Shown: piece after piece, positions 36,639 to 46,227 of the stretch
Layout: each line of letters starts with the position of its first letter
Position numbering within the stretch: the first letter of the stretch is position 1
Source: Burkholderiaceae bacterium
GTDB taxonomy: Bacteria; Pseudomonadota; Gammaproteobacteria; Burkholderiales; Burkholderiaceae_D
Direction of reading: 5' to 3'
DNA length: 64,000 nt
Assembly: GCA_030158675.1 (NCBI GenBank)
Contig: JAOASL010000008.1
Coordinates: 1-64,000 of the forward strand
The notes under the pieces: generated by a model
What the model saw: only the letters and a program-made list of their open reading frames with translations
What the model was told of the DNA's origin: nothing
Database searches by the model: none
Made by a program: the position numbers and the translations under genes

Positions 36639-37522
36639 TCTCTGCTCCCACCCAGGGCTTGCGTTTCCAGCTGCTGTTCGCGCGTGAACGAGAAACGAGC
36701 GACGATCTCCCATACTTGCTCACGGCCGTCATGCGGCAGTGTGGCAGGCAGTCGGCCGAAAGGAGAGGCACGACGCACGATCGCCAGCGCCGCCGCGTCC
36801 AGTGCCGGATTGCCGGAGCTGCGCTCGACGCGCGGGCCACCGTCGCGCTCATACAGGAAGCCGTCCTGCCGCAGCGGGATGTAGACGATCAGGTCACCGT
36901 AGATCTTCGTTGTGCCGCTCTGCGGGAAATGCAGCGCACCGGTCTGTTCTATTTTTTTCCGGAGGGCAGTGTAATACAACGCGTACGGTACTTCGCGCGT
37001 GCTCGGCGTCAGCTGCCGCTTCAGCGGGCGCATATTGTAGTCGGCAATGTCGCGCGCCAGCTCGGCCTGGCGTCGCGCCAGCTCGGGCAACGGATCGACC
37101 GGCTTGTCAGCGCGTGCTTCCGGCGGCGACGGCGTACCACCCTCCGCGGCACCGGCCAGGCTGCGCCTGAGCAGCTGCAGCATGCGGTGCTGTTGCTGTT
37201 CGAGTTCGGCGACTTGCCGGCGCTGCGCATCGAGCGAGCTGCCGTCCGCCATACGCCCCAGATCGGGCAGCGGCGAACGCGCCCGGCCTGCGTCCGTATG
37301 GCCGCCACCGTCGAGGTTCGTCTGTGCGAGCGCCTCCGCCCTCAGCGGCATGACATCGCTGCGCGAATTCACCAGGATGACCGGCAGCCGGCTGTCAAAA
37401 GGCGGCGCGCGCTCCGGCAAAGGCGGAATGAAACGGATGGCGAGCAGAGTTGCGTGAATGGCCAGCGAAACAGCGATCGCCGTCGCCATCAAGGGCCTGC
37501 CGCTCACGACCGCGCGTATCAC
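36635..37522 (-). CDS. TonB C-terminal domain-like protein, membrane anchored
   Basis: A 295-residue protein with one N-terminal membrane helix (LMATAIAVSLAIHATLLAI), a Gln/Arg-rich coiled-coil middle (QRRQVAELEQQQHRMLQLLRRS) and a C-terminal domain resembling TonB (YGDLIVYIPLRQDGFLYE, ALDAAALAIVRRASPFGRLP). No exbB/exbD genes are near, so coupling to the proton motive force is doubtful. It may be a structural periplasm-spanning protein. The GTG start at 37522 overlaps the RNase gene stop as GTGA; an ATG at 37489 is the alternative. Confidence 0.75.
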   Translation of the reverse strand: MIRAVVSGRPLMATAIAVSLAIHATLLAIRFIPPLPERAPPFDSRLPVILVNSRSDVMPLRAEALAQTNLDGGGHTDAGRARSPLPDLGRMADGSSLDAQRRQVAELEQQQHRMLQLLRRSLAGAAEGGTPSPPEARADKPVDPLPELARRQAELARDIADYNMRPLKRQLTPSTREVPYALYYTALRKKIEQTGALHFPQSGTTKIYGDLIVYIPLRQDGFLYERDGGPRVERSSGNPALDAAALAIVRRASPFGRLPATLPHDGREQVWEIVARFSFTREQQLETQALGGSRE

Positions 37523-39588
37523 GCGAGCGGGTCTCCGGAGGCTTCGTGATCCGCGTCGGCCGAGCCGCCGGCATCCTCGACGGGCAGCTGCGCGGGCGCT
37601 TCGGTCGACTGTTCCACCGCCTGCTCGGCGGCCTGTTCGGCTTCGTCGGCGACATCGGCTTCCTCCAGCTCGATCTCGTCGGCCAGTGCCGGCGACACCG
37701 TCGTCACTTCGAGCACACGCGCCTGCACGGAGAGATCGACATCGTCCCAGTCGATCAGCTCAAGCCGCAACTGGGTGCCGCGCGCATGCCTGACGCCGGT
37801 CATCGGGAGCACCAGCGGTATGTCGACCAGCCGCAGCAACTCGTCCTTCAGAAGCACCGCATCGACCTGGCGCACGTCCTGCTGTGCAAGCCAGCGCAGG
37901 CACCAGTAGCGCTCCATGATCGACTGGAAGTCCGCGTACGCGGAGTAAGCGCTGTCGAACGCTGACACGATGGCGAACAGGTCGGCGTCCCTCGGCTTGA
38001 ACGGCGCGACCAACGGCGCGGTCACGCCGCCCTTCACGCACGCAAGAATCTGCCATTGGTTCACCAGGTCGGTATAGCGCCGCAGCGGCGATGTGCTCCA
38101 TGCGTACTGGTCGACACCCAGGCCCTGATGCGGCGCGGCATGCGTGAGCATGCGCACCTGCATGCGCGTCGCCCAGCCTTGTCCGCCGCCCTGAGCCCGA
38201 TAGATGCCGGGCACGCCATGGTCATGCAGCAGCTTTCCCCAGGTGCTGTTGGCGAAGATCATCAGCTCGGCGACGATCTTGTCGAGCGGTGCGCCGCGTT
38301 TGCGCCGCGTAATGGTGACGACATCGTCATCGACATAAAAATTGAAATCGACGCGATTGTTCTGTTCGGGCTTCAAGCCGAAGGCCGCGCGTTTGGCCAT
38401 GCGCCCCGACTCAAGCGCCTGCGCCCATTGCCATAGCAGCGCGATCTCATTCTTGTGCGGATAGTCGCCGCTGCCGGCAGCCAGCGCCTCTTCGGTCACG
38501 TGCTCGTCGAGGTCGTTGTGGCGAAGGTTGGCGGCGATGTTCACGTTCTCGGCAACCGTCTGCGTAGACACGATAGTCCAGTCTTTGGGATCGAGCGTCG
38601 CATACAGCGACAGCGCGGGACGCGGCGCCCCCTCGGCCAGCGTGAAATGCCCGACCAGCTCATCCGGCAGCATCGTGATTTTGTCGCCCGGCATATAGAC
38701 CGTGCTCATGCGGTCGCGCGCGATCGCGTCGATCGCGTCGTCGCGGGCGATAGCAAGCGCCGGCGCCGCAATATGAATGCCGACCCGCACCATGCCATCG
38801 GCCAGATGCTGCACTGACAGCGCATCATCGATTTCGGTGGTGGTCACGTCATCGATCGAAAAGGCGCGCACGTCAGCAGTCGGCAAATCGGGCAAGGCCG
38901 GCAGCGAAATGGAGGGAAAACCCGTGCCGCGCGGGAAATGCTCGGTCAGGAAGCGCGCCATGTGCAGCTCTTTCGCCGAGGCGATCGCGCCTACCGACAG
39001 CAGCAGTCGCGCCGGCGTCGTCTGCAGTTCTGCGCAAGCGGTGTCGAGCGCCTTGTATTCGAGACTGTTCTTGTCAGGCTTGTACAGCAGCTGGCGGACC
39101 ACCGCGCGGATGGCATCGGGCAGACGACCGGCCTTCAGCTCGCCGGCCATCGCGGCCTGCTGTTCGGCCTGCAGTCGTTTTTTCTCGATGCCAGCGAGCG
39201 CGGCCTGCAGCGTGGCGGCCGGCGCGGCCTTGTAACGGCCCTTGCCCTTCTTGTGGAAATAGATCGGCGAGGCGGCAATCTTCAGCAGCAAGCCGGCCGC
39301 CTCATCGGGCTTCGGCGCATGGCCGAAATATTCGCTGCCGAGCTCGGCAAAACCGAACTCTTCTTCGCCGGCCACTTCCCATAGGAAGGACACGTCGATC
39401 TCGCCGGACAGGCGATTGGCGCTCGCGATCATATCGGCCGCCGATGGCGTGTCGAACTGCAGCAGCACGTCGCGCAAGCGCACCTTGGTGCGCTTGCCAG
39501 TCGGTGTCTCGACCTGGAATGCTTCGCCCTGTTGGCTCAGCACGGTGCCGACCTTGAAATCGCCGGATTCTTCAAAAAATAAATTCAT
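37519..39588 (-). CDS. rnb: RNase II/RNB-domain exoribonuclease
   Basis: A 689-residue 3'-5' exoribonuclease-like protein. The RNB catalytic cluster is FSIDDVTTTEIDDALS, followed by YMPGDKITMLPDEL and the late WSTSPLRRYTDLVNQWQ motif. The N-terminus (NLFFEESGDFKVGTVLS) and the acidic Ala/Glu-rich C-terminal tail are typical of the shorter betaproteobacterial type, in which classical CSD and S1 domains are hard to see. It starts with an ATG overlapping the yqiA stop by four bases. Confidence 0.92.
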   Translation of the reverse strand: MNLFFEESGDFKVGTVLSQQGEAFQVETPTGKRTKVRLRDVLLQFDTPSAADMIASANRLSGEIDVSFLWEVAGEEEFGFAELGSEYFGHAPKPDEAAGLLLKIAASPIYFHKKGKGRYKAAPAATLQAALAGIEKKRLQAEQQAAMAGELKAGRLPDAIRAVVRQLLYKPDKNSLEYKALDTACAELQTTPARLLLSVGAIASAKELHMARFLTEHFPRGTGFPSISLPALPDLPTADVRAFSIDDVTTTEIDDALSVQHLADGMVRVGIHIAAPALAIARDDAIDAIARDRMSTVYMPGDKITMLPDELVGHFTLAEGAPRPALSLYATLDPKDWTIVSTQTVAENVNIAANLRHNDLDEHVTEEALAAGSGDYPHKNEIALLWQWAQALESGRMAKRAAFGLKPEQNNRVDFNFYVDDDVVTITRRKRGAPLDKIVAELMIFANSTWGKLLHDHGVPGIYRAQGGGQGWATRMQVRMLTHAAPHQGLGVDQYAWSTSPLRRYTDLVNQWQILACVKGGVTAPLVAPFKPRDADLFAIVSAFDSAYSAYADFQSIMERYWCLRWLAQQDVRQVDAVLLKDELLRLVDIPLVLPMTGVRHARGTQLRLELIDWDDVDLSVQARVLEVTTVSPALADEIELEEADVADEAEQAAEQAVEQSTEAPAQLPVEDAGGSADADHEASGDPLA

Positions 39589-40172
39589 TCTTCTTCACAA
39601 AACCTGACCACCTCGTCGAGGTAGTCGTCAAAATCGGACAATCCGTGGTCGCTGCCTTCGATCACATGCTGATGGGCGCCAAGGTAACGCGCGCTCATCT
39701 CGCGCCAGTCGAGCACTTCGTCGCCGGTGGCCGCCAGCAGCAGATAACGCTGTGGCCGGGTAATGCGGGCCGACGTCAGCATCTCCAGTTCACCGATGTA
39801 CTCGGGTCGAAACCAGAAACGTTCGTCGGAATGCCAAGCCTTCTGCTCGCCAATATACTTGGCAAGGTCGCGCGCCGGCCAGATAGCCGGATTGATCAGT
39901 ACCGCGCGGCAGCCGGTCTCCTCGGCCAAGGCGGTGGCGTAAAAACCGCCGAGTGAGGAGCCAATCACGGCCAGCCCGTCAGCGGGCTGGTCGGCAATGT
40001 ATTCACGCACCAGTTCGCGTATCAGCACCATCGCCTCGCGCGGCGACGGTGGCAACTGCGGACACATCAAGCGCTGCCCTTGGTCGCGCTGCGTGAAATG
40101 CGCCTGCAACCGGCGCGCCTTGAATGATGCCGGCGACGAACGGAAACCGTGCAGGTAAAGAACCGTACGCAA
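39585..40172 (-). CDS. yqiA: YqiA/YcfP-like alpha/beta hydrolase
   Basis: A 195-residue esterase-fold protein. It starts RTVLYLHGFRSSPASFKA; the nucleophile Ser73 is in GSSLGG and the catalytic His in GSDHGLSDFDDY. The family hydrolyses short acyl or CoA esters in vitro but its natural substrate is unknown. I chose a TTG start at 40172, four bases after the mpl stop, since it begins at the family N-terminus; an ATG further upstream would add about 21 residues encoded inside mpl. Confidence 0.85.
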   Translation of the reverse strand: MRTVLYLHGFRSSPASFKARRLQAHFTQRDQGQRLMCPQLPPSPREAMVLIRELVREYIADQPADGLAVIGSSLGGFYATALAEETGCRAVLINPAIWPARDLAKYIGEQKAWHSDERFWFRPEYIGELEMLTSARITRPQRYLLLAATGDEVLDWREMSARYLGAHQHVIEGSDHGLSDFDDYLDEVVRFCEEE

Positions 40173-40176
40173 GATG

Positions 40177-41559
40177 TCAGGACTTCGCAGCCAGGGCGTC
40201 CAGCAGCTTCTGGTGCACGCCGCCGAAACCGCCATTGCTCATCACCAGCACCGAATCGCCCGGTCGCGCGGCGGCAACAACGGCCTCGACCAGCGCCGGC
40301 AAGTCATCAAATGCGCGCGCCCGTTCCGCGAGCGGCGCGAGCGCCGCACCGAGATCCCAGCCAAGCGCGTCCTTGCCGCCTCCCTTGGCGCCGTAGCCAA
40401 AGACGAGGTCGGCATCTGCCAGGCTGCCCGGTAGCGCATCTTTCATCGTGCCCAGCTTCATGGTGTTCGATCGCGGCTCCAGCACCGCGAGAATGCGCGC
40501 GCCGCCGACTTTTTTACGCAAACCGGCAACCGTGGTGGCGATCGCGGTCGGATGATGTGCAAAGTCATCGATCACCGTCACGCCATGGGCAACGCCACGC
40601 GTTTCCATGCGCCGCTTGACGTTCTCAAACGCTGCCAGCGATGCAATTGCCTGCGCCGGCGGCACGCCGACATGGCGCGCGGCGGCAATTGCAGCGACCG
40701 CATTCCAGCGATTGTGCTCACCCGTCAGCGACCAGCGCACGACGCCGACAAACTCCCCATTCAGACTGACGTCAAAACTGCCATCCGCGTGCTCGTCCAT
40801 AGCCCAGCCCGTCACACCGGCAAACCATTCGACCTCACTCCAGCAGCCACGCCCGATCACACGCGCCAGCGATGCTTCACGGCCATTGACCACCAGCCGC
40901 CCGCATGATGGCACCGTGCGCACCAGATGATGACACTGGGTTTCGATCGCACCCAGGTCCGGGAAGATGTCGGCATGGTCGTACTCGAGATTGTTCAGAA
41001 TCGCGGTACGCGGACGGTAATGCACGAATTTACTGCGCTTGTCGAAGAAGGCGGTGTCGTACTCGTCAGCCTCGATCACGAAAAAGCTGCCGCCGCCACC
41101 ATCCTCGCCGCCGATGCGGGCGGAAATGCCGAAGTTCATCGGCACCCCACCGATCAGGAAGCCGGGATGGTAACCGGCATCTTCCAGGATCCAGGCAAGT
41201 ATCGACGAGGTGGTGGTCTTGCCGTGTGTGCCGGCCACCGCCAACACCCAGGTGTCGCGCAGGATGTGCTCGCCGATCCACTGCGGACCGGACACATAAG
41301 GAAGCCCGCGATCCATGATCGCTTCCATCAGCGGGTTCCCGCGCGAGACCACGTTGCCCACCACATACAGGTCAGGCTCCAGGGTCAGCTGCTCCGGGCC
41401 GAAGCCCTCGATCAGCTCAATGCCTTGTGCGCGCAGCTGCGTGCTCATCGGCGGATAGACGTTGGCATCACAGCCGGTAACCTTGTGCCCTGCTTCTTTG
41501 GCAAGCACAGCAAGACCGCCCATGAAGGTGCCGCAGATGCCGAGAATGTGAATGTGCAT
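40177..41559 (-). CDS. mpl: UDP-MurNAc:L-Ala-gamma-D-Glu-meso-DAP ligase
   Basis: A 460-residue Mur-ligase family enzyme that recycles the cell-wall tripeptide onto UDP-MurNAc. It begins HIHILGICGTFMGGLAVLAKEAGH, has the ATP loop AVAGTHGKTTTSSILAW, the EADEYDTAFFDKRSKFVHY site, the GEHNRWNAVAAIAAA motif and DDFAHHPTAI. The ATG at 41559 gives standard length. It heads the operon with yqiA, rnb, the TonB-like gene, aroE and mtgA; AmpD (54586) feeds the same recycling pathway. Confidence 0.95.
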   Translation of the reverse strand: MHIHILGICGTFMGGLAVLAKEAGHKVTGCDANVYPPMSTQLRAQGIELIEGFGPEQLTLEPDLYVVGNVVSRGNPLMEAIMDRGLPYVSGPQWIGEHILRDTWVLAVAGTHGKTTTSSILAWILEDAGYHPGFLIGGVPMNFGISARIGGEDGGGGSFFVIEADEYDTAFFDKRSKFVHYRPRTAILNNLEYDHADIFPDLGAIETQCHHLVRTVPSCGRLVVNGREASLARVIGRGCWSEVEWFAGVTGWAMDEHADGSFDVSLNGEFVGVVRWSLTGEHNRWNAVAAIAAARHVGVPPAQAIASLAAFENVKRRMETRGVAHGVTVIDDFAHHPTAIATTVAGLRKKVGGARILAVLEPRSNTMKLGTMKDALPGSLADADLVFGYGAKGGGKDALGWDLGAALAPLAERARAFDDLPALVEAVVAAARPGDSVLVMSNGGFGGVHQKLLDALAAKS

Positions 41560-41711
41560 ATAATCTGAGTCGCGCGAACGCTTGGACAAGTGCGGGATTT
41601 TACCTGACGCTACCGACGCTCATTCGGCGATTCACGGTCCGGCACGCGCATCGTTCGATCCGGTTGTGGCACCACCGTCGCGCCGGCGCACTTTCAACCA
41701 CATCTTTCCCA

Positions 41712-42314
41712 ATGACCATTCATTACCCGGGCGACGCCGAGCTGCTGCGCGCCGAAATCGCCGCCGCTGCCGCTCGCATGATTGCCGAAGATGGTGCCGA
41801 CTACGGCACTGCCAAGCGCAAGGCGGCCCGGCTGATCTTGGGCAACCAGCGGATTGGCGGCAACATCCTGCCGGACAACGCCCAAATCGAGGATGAGGTA
41901 CGCGAATACCAAGCGCTGTTTTTTGGCGAGGAGCACGCGCAGCACCTGCTGCACCTCCGGCGGCTGGCCGTCGAGCTGATGGAGAAGCTGGCTGAATTCA
42001 AGCCCTGGCTGACCGGCGCGGTGCTAAAGGGCACGGCGACCGAACATTCGGATATCCACTTGCAGCTGTTTGCCGACAACGGCAAAGACGTAGCGGTATT
42101 TCTGCTTAATGCCGGCATTAATTACGAAGTGACGGAATCGCCGCATTTCCGCCATCCTGATCGGGCGGTCGAAACACTATCCTTCATGTGGAAAAAAGAA
42201 GCCGTTCACCTGACACTGTATGATCTTGGTGACCTGCGCGGCGCGGGTCGGAAAAATCCGGAGCGCGCTGATATAAATACTGTGCGCGGCCTGCTGGAAA
42301 ATGAGAACACATGA
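41712..42314 (+). CDS. Conserved protein of unknown function, nucleotidyltransferase-like motif
   Basis: A 200-residue soluble protein. The N-terminal third is helical (AEIAAAAARMIAEDGADYGTAKRKAARLILG). The centre reads LTGAVLKGTATEHSDIHLQLFADNGKDVAVFLL, which recalls a minimal nucleotidyltransferase G-[ST]-x-D-x-D core with the second acidic position missing. I remember similar Burkholderiales proteins beside mpl being mislabelled as MurC-type ligases; no ligase motif is present. ATG 41712 is chosen over an upstream start. It overlaps tlpA by four bases and is divergent from mpl. Confidence 0.7.
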   Translation: MTIHYPGDAELLRAEIAAAAARMIAEDGADYGTAKRKAARLILGNQRIGGNILPDNAQIEDEVREYQALFFGEEHAQHLLHLRRLAVELMEKLAEFKPWLTGAVLKGTATEHSDIHLQLFADNGKDVAVFLLNAGINYEVTESPHFRHPDRAVETLSFMWKKEAVHLTLYDLGDLRGAGRKNPERADINTVRGLLENENT

Positions 42315-42829
42315 AAAAAATATTCGCTCTCGTCGCCTTTGCCATTTTATTTGCCGCTATCGGTGCTTATTTTGGACTTAAACACACTGAACCGGCGCCC
42401 CCTGCCGCAACTGCGGTTGGCGCACTGATGCAGGCATCCTTTGCTGACACCCAAGGAAATCGCCGCAAGATATCAGAGTGGCAAGGCAAGGTGATTCTGC
42501 TGAATTTCTGGGCCACCTGGTGTCCGCCCTGCGTTTCCGAAATGCCCGAACTGGTCGGACTGCAAAAAGATCTGGAAGGGAAAAACCTGCAAATCATTGG
42601 CATTGGCATCGATTCCGCGACCAACATTCAGGACTTCGCCAAGAAACACCAAATCAGTTACCCGCTGCTCGTGGGCGGAATGGAAGGCACATCGGTATCG
42701 AAACAATTCGGAAATGACACCGGCGGACTGCCATTTACGATTTTGATTGCGGCCGATGGTACCGTTCGCAAGACATATATGGGTCGACTGGATATGCAAA
42801 AAGTCCGCGCCGATTTGGCCGCGCTATAG
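42311..42829 (+). CDS. tlpA: TlpA-family thiol:disulfide oxidoreductase, membrane anchored
   Basis: A 172-residue periplasmic thioredoxin-fold protein with an uncleaved N-terminal helix ([19 protein letters not shown]) and active site WCPPC (Cys71, Cys74) in [20 protein letters not shown] cis-proline segment, GGLPFTILI, follows. It probably reduces periplasmic disulfides, for example in cytochrome c maturation. Its ATG overlaps the upstream gene's stop, so the two are translationally coupled. Confidence 0.92.
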   Translation: MKKIFALVAFAILFAAIGAYFGLKHTEPAPPAATAVGALMQASFADTQGNRRKISEWQGKVILLNFWATWCPPCVSEMPELVGLQKDLEGKNLQIIGIGIDSATNIQDFAKKHQISYPLLVGGMEGTSVSKQFGNDTGGLPFTILIAADGTVRKTYMGRLDMQKVRADLAAL

Positions 42830-42860
42830 GCCGAAAAGCGTTTCCACTTGCCATTGATCT

Positions 42861-42879
42861 GCATTTTGCAGGAAAATGC
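42861..42879. promoter_or_regulatory. Inverted repeat before aroQ
   Basis: GCATTTT and AAAATGC flank five bases, 30 bases upstream of the aroQ start and 31 after the tlpA stop. It is AT-rich and could be an operator or a small RNA hairpin; no U tract follows. Confidence 0.3.
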
Positions 42880-42909
42880 CCCCTTCTTCGTCAAAACGCA
42901 GTTCATTCG

Positions 42910-43347
42910 ATGGCAAAAAAACTGCTCCTGCTGAACGGCCCGAACCTGAATCTGCTAGGGACACGTGAGCCTGAAGTCTACGGATCGACAACGCTTGCCG
43001 AGATTGAGCAAGCCGCTGTCGCTCAGGCGCAGGCGGCGGGTGCGTCACTTGCTCATTTTCAGAGCAATCACGAAGGGCAACTGATTGACTGCATTCATGC
43101 AGCGCGCAGCGAAGGTGTCGATGCAATCGTGATCAATCCTGGTGGTCTCACGCATACCAGCGTTGCGCTGCGCGATGCGCTGGTCGGTGTAGCGATTCCA
43201 TTCGTGGAAGTGCATATTTCGAATATTCACCGGCGTGAGCACTTTCGTCACCATTCCTATCTGTCGGAACTCGCGGCAGGCGTGATCTGTGGGCTCGGCA
43301 TCGATGGCTACCGCCATGCGATCGACTTCACGCTACACAGAATTTAG
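42910..43347 (+). CDS. aroQ: 3-dehydroquinate dehydratase, type II
   Basis: A 145-residue dodecameric enzyme of the shikimate pathway. [20 protein letters not shown] carries the catalytic Tyr, and the Asn, His and Arg of the site lie in [28 protein letters not shown] and [19 protein letters not shown]. Typical length. The gene is followed within 100 bp by accB, as in many proteobacteria where aroQ-accB-accC are adjacent. Confidence 0.97.
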   Translation: MAKKLLLLNGPNLNLLGTREPEVYGSTTLAEIEQAAVAQAQAAGASLAHFQSNHEGQLIDCIHAARSEGVDAIVINPGGLTHTSVALRDALVGVAIPFVEVHISNIHRREHFRHHSYLSELAAGVICGLGIDGYRHAIDFTLHRI

Positions 43348-43445
43348 GCAACACCCGACATCCACCGGCACCACGCGTCGGCTCTCCACAGGCAGAGCGA
43401 GCATAAACGGCGCCGGTATTTATTAACCTTGCAGGCAGACCTCCC

Positions 43446-43904
43446 ATGGATCTAAGAAAACTCAAGACATTGATCGACCTCGTGGCGGAATCCGACATCT
43501 CGGAACTGGAAGTCACTGAAGGCGAAAGCAAGGTCCGCATCGTGAAGAACAGCGCCCAGGCCCAGCAGAGCCAGGTCGTCATGATGCCGTCACCCCAGGC
43601 CATGGCGGCACCAGCCGCAGCAGCACCGGCAGCAGCACCAGTGGCGCCGGCCGCAGAAGCGGCGCCGGTCGGCCATGTCGTCAAGTCACCGATGGTCGGC
43701 ACCTTCTATCGTTCGTCCGCGCCGGGTTCTGCGCCTTTCGTGGATATCGGCTCGAGCGTGAAGGAAGGTGACACGCTGTGTCTCATTGAAGCGATGAAGC
43801 TGCTCAACGAGATCGACGCCGACGCAAGTGGCACGATCAAGCAGATCCTCGTCGAGAACGGGCAGCCGGTGGAATACGGCCAGCCACTATTCATTATCGG
43901 TTAA
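43446..43904 (+). CDS. accB: Biotin carboxyl carrier protein of acetyl-CoA carboxylase
   Basis: A 152-residue carrier. The N-terminal [23 protein letters not shown] helix is followed by an Ala/Pro linker and the biotinyl domain with Lys118 in the EAMKL motif. BirA biotinylates this lysine and AccC carboxylates it. A perfect 14-bp hairpin separates it from accC. Confidence 0.97.
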   Translation: MDLRKLKTLIDLVAESDISELEVTEGESKVRIVKNSAQAQQSQVVMMPSPQAMAAPAAAAPAAAPVAPAAEAAPVGHVVKSPMVGTFYRSSAPGSAPFVDIGSSVKEGDTLCLIEAMKLLNEIDADASGTIKQILVENGQPVEYGQPLFIIG

Positions 43905-43910
43905 TCCGGA

Positions 43911-43943
43911 GCGTGACTGCGGCGCTGGCCGCCGCAGTCACGC
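43911..43943. promoter_or_regulatory. Perfect 14-bp hairpin between accB and accC
   Basis: GCGTGACTGCGGCG and its exact complement CGCCGCAGTCACGC are separated by the 5-base loop CTGGC, starting 7 bases after the accB stop and ending 20 bases before the accC start. The tail TTCTATC is only weakly U-rich, so partial termination or an RNA-processing or stabilising role is more likely than full termination. Confidence 0.6.
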
Positions 43944-43963
43944 TTCTATCGGCGTCCCTCAAA

Positions 43964-45310
43964 ATGTTCGAAAAAATCCTCATTGCTAACCGTGGCGAAA
44001 TCGCGTTGCGCATTCAGCGCGCGTGCCGCGAGATGGGCATCAAGACGGTCGTCGTCCACTCCGAAGCCGACCGCGAAGCGAAATACGTGAAGCTGGCCGA
44101 CGAGTCGGTCTGCATCGGTCCGGCGCCGTCCGCGCAAAGCTACCTGTCGATGCCGGCCATCATCAGTGCGGCCGAAGTCACCGACTCAGAAGCGATCCAT
44201 CCGGGCTATGGTTTTCTGTCCGAGAATGCAGACTTTGCCGAGCGCGTCGAGCAATCCGGCTTCGTGTTCATTGGCCCGCGCTCCGACTCGATCCGCCTGA
44301 TGGGCGACAAGGTGTCGGCTAAGCAGGCGATGATCAAGGCTGGCGTGCCTTGTGTGCCGGGTTCGGATGGCGCGCTGCCGGACGATCCGAAAGTGATCGT
44401 GCAGACGGCGCGACGCATTGGCTATCCCGTCATCATCAAGGCTGCCGGCGGCGGTGGCGGCCGTGGCATGCGCGTGGTACACACCGAGGCTGCATTGCTG
44501 AATGCCGTCACGATGACCAAGACCGAAGCGGGTGCCGCCTTCGGTAATCCGGAAGTCTATATGGAGAAATATCTGGAAAATCCGCGTCACGTGGAAATCC
44601 AGATTCTGGCCGATGAATTCAAGAGCGCCGTCTGGCTTGGCGAACGTGACTGCTCAATGCAGCGCCGCCACCAGAAAGTGATCGAGGAAGCGCCGGCACC
44701 GGGCATCCCGCGCAAGCTGATCGAGAAGATCGGCGACCGTTGCGCCGAAGCGTGCCGCAAGATCGGCTACCGCGGCGCCGGCACCTTCGAATTCCTGTTT
44801 GAAAACGGCGAGTTCTATTTCATCGAAATGAACACCCGCATTCAGGTCGAGCATCCGGTCACCGAGATGATTACAGGCATCGACCTGGTGCAGGAACAGA
44901 TCCGCATTGCGGCCGGTGAGAAACTGCGCTTCCGCCAGCGCGATATCGTGCTCAAGGGCCATGCCATCGAATGCCGGATCAACGCGGAAGATCCGTTTAA
45001 GTTCACTCCGTCGCCAGGTCGCATCCAGGCGTGGCACGCACCGGGCGGGCCAGGCATTCGCGTTGACTCACATGCATATGCTGGCTATTACGTGCCGCCG
45101 AATTACGATTCGATGGTGGGCAAGGTCATCTCGTACGGAGCAACGCGTGAACAGGCGATCCGCCGCATGCAGATTGCTCTGTCGGAAATGGTGGTCGAAG
45201 GCATCCAGACCAATATTCCGCTGCACCGCGAACTGATGGCGGACGGCCGCTTCGCCGAAGGCGGTACCAATATTCATTACCTTGAGCAGAAGCTCGCCGA
45301 CAAGAAGTGA
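43964..45310 (+). CDS. accC: Biotin carboxylase subunit of acetyl-CoA carboxylase
   Basis: A 448-residue ATP-grasp enzyme. It starts [25 protein letters not shown], has the ATP loop [15 protein letters not shown], the [13 protein letters not shown] segment and the catalytic region [24 protein letters not shown]. The ATG at 43964 gives the family length; the frame is open 51 bases upstream across the hairpin. It works with AccB and the carboxyltransferase AccAD encoded elsewhere. Confidence 0.97.
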   Translation: MFEKILIANRGEIALRIQRACREMGIKTVVVHSEADREAKYVKLADESVCIGPAPSAQSYLSMPAIISAAEVTDSEAIHPGYGFLSENADFAERVEQSGFVFIGPRSDSIRLMGDKVSAKQAMIKAGVPCVPGSDGALPDDPKVIVQTARRIGYPVIIKAAGGGGGRGMRVVHTEAALLNAVTMTKTEAGAAFGNPEVYMEKYLENPRHVEIQILADEFKSAVWLGERDCSMQRRHQKVIEEAPAPGIPRKLIEKIGDRCAEACRKIGYRGAGTFEFLFENGEFYFIEMNTRIQVEHPVTEMITGIDLVQEQIRIAAGEKLRFRQRDIVLKGHAIECRINAEDPFKFTPSPGRIQAWHAPGGPGIRVDSHAYAGYYVPPNYDSMVGKVISYGATREQAIRRMQIALSEMVVEGIQTNIPLHRELMADGRFAEGGTNIHYLEQKLADKK

Positions 45311-45315
45311 CCTGA

Positions 45316-46227
45316 ATGAGCTGGACTGAGATCGTTATCGAAGCGCCGCACGCGCATGCCGAGCAGCTGTCGGATGCGCTGATGGAAGCTGGCGCCCTGT
45401 CGGTATCGGTGGAAGACGCGGACGAAGGCACCGAAGCCGAACGCCCGCTGTTCGGCGAACCGGGCATGGAGCCCGAGCAGCACGCATGGGACCGCAGCCG
45501 AGTGGTTGCCCTGATCGATGCCGGCGCTGATGCCGAGGTGATTCTGCGCGAAGCCTGTGAACAGTGCGGCATCGAGCAGCCACTGCCGTTCACGCTGCGC
45601 AACGTGGCCGAACAGGACTGGGTGCGCGTGACGCAATCGCAGTTCGACCCCATCCACATCGGCCAGAACATCTGGGTGGTGCCAAGCTGGCACGATGTCC
45701 CCGAGCCCGGCACTCTGGTGCTCGAACTCGACCCGGGACTTGCATTCGGCACGGGCAGCCATCCGACAACACGGCTATGCATGGAATGGCTGGAGCAGAA
45801 CGTCGTCGCCGGCCAGTCGCTGCTCGATTACGGCTGCGGCTCGGGCATCCTCGCGATGCTCGGTCGCAAGCTGGGCGCGTCGCCGGTCGATGGTGTCGAT
45901 ATCGATCCACAGGCGATTTTGTCTGCGCAGGACAACGGCGAGCGCAATCACTGCAATGACATCCACTGGTTCCTGCCCGAGCCATTCGGCGCGGAGCACG
46001 CAGTGACCTCTTACCACGTCGTGGCCGCGAATATCCTGTCCGGTCCGCTCAAGCTGATGGCGCCAATGTTGTGTGGCCGGGTCGCCCCCGGCGGCGCCTT
46101 GGTGCTGTCGGGCGTGCTGGCACGGCAGGCCGACGAAGTCATTGCCGCTTACGCGCCCCACATCGCATTGTCGGTCTGGGCCGAACGCGAAGGCTGGGTC
46201 GCGCTGGCTGGCAGCAAGGAATCATGA
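45316..46227 (+). CDS. prmA: Ribosomal protein L11 methyltransferase
   Basis: A 303-residue protein with an N-terminal L11-recognition domain and a C-terminal SAM domain: [40 protein letters not shown] and the NILSGPL motif equivalent to the N-x-x-x catalytic loop. It trimethylates several amines of L11. The gene starts 5 bp after accC, a widespread pairing in proteobacteria, and its stop overlaps the next ATG. Confidence 0.95.
   Translation: MSWTEIVIEAPHAHAEQLSDALMEAGALSVSVEDADEGTEAERPLFGEPGMEPEQHAWDRSRVVALIDAGADAEVILREACEQCGIEQPLPFTLRNVAEQDWVRVTQSQFDPIHIGQNIWVVPSWHDVPEPGTLVLELDPGLAFGTGSHPTTRLCMEWLEQNVVAGQSLLDYGCGSGILAMLGRKLGASPVDGVDIDPQAILSAQDNGERNHCNDIHWFLPEPFGAEHAVTSYHVVAANILSGPLKLMAPMLCGRVAPGGALVLSGVLARQADEVIAAYAPHIALSVWAEREGWVALAGSKES

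Noticed and set aside
41560-41589. TTGTCC/GATTAT pair as the mpl promoter
   Set aside because: It would start transcription inside the chosen mpl coding sequence.
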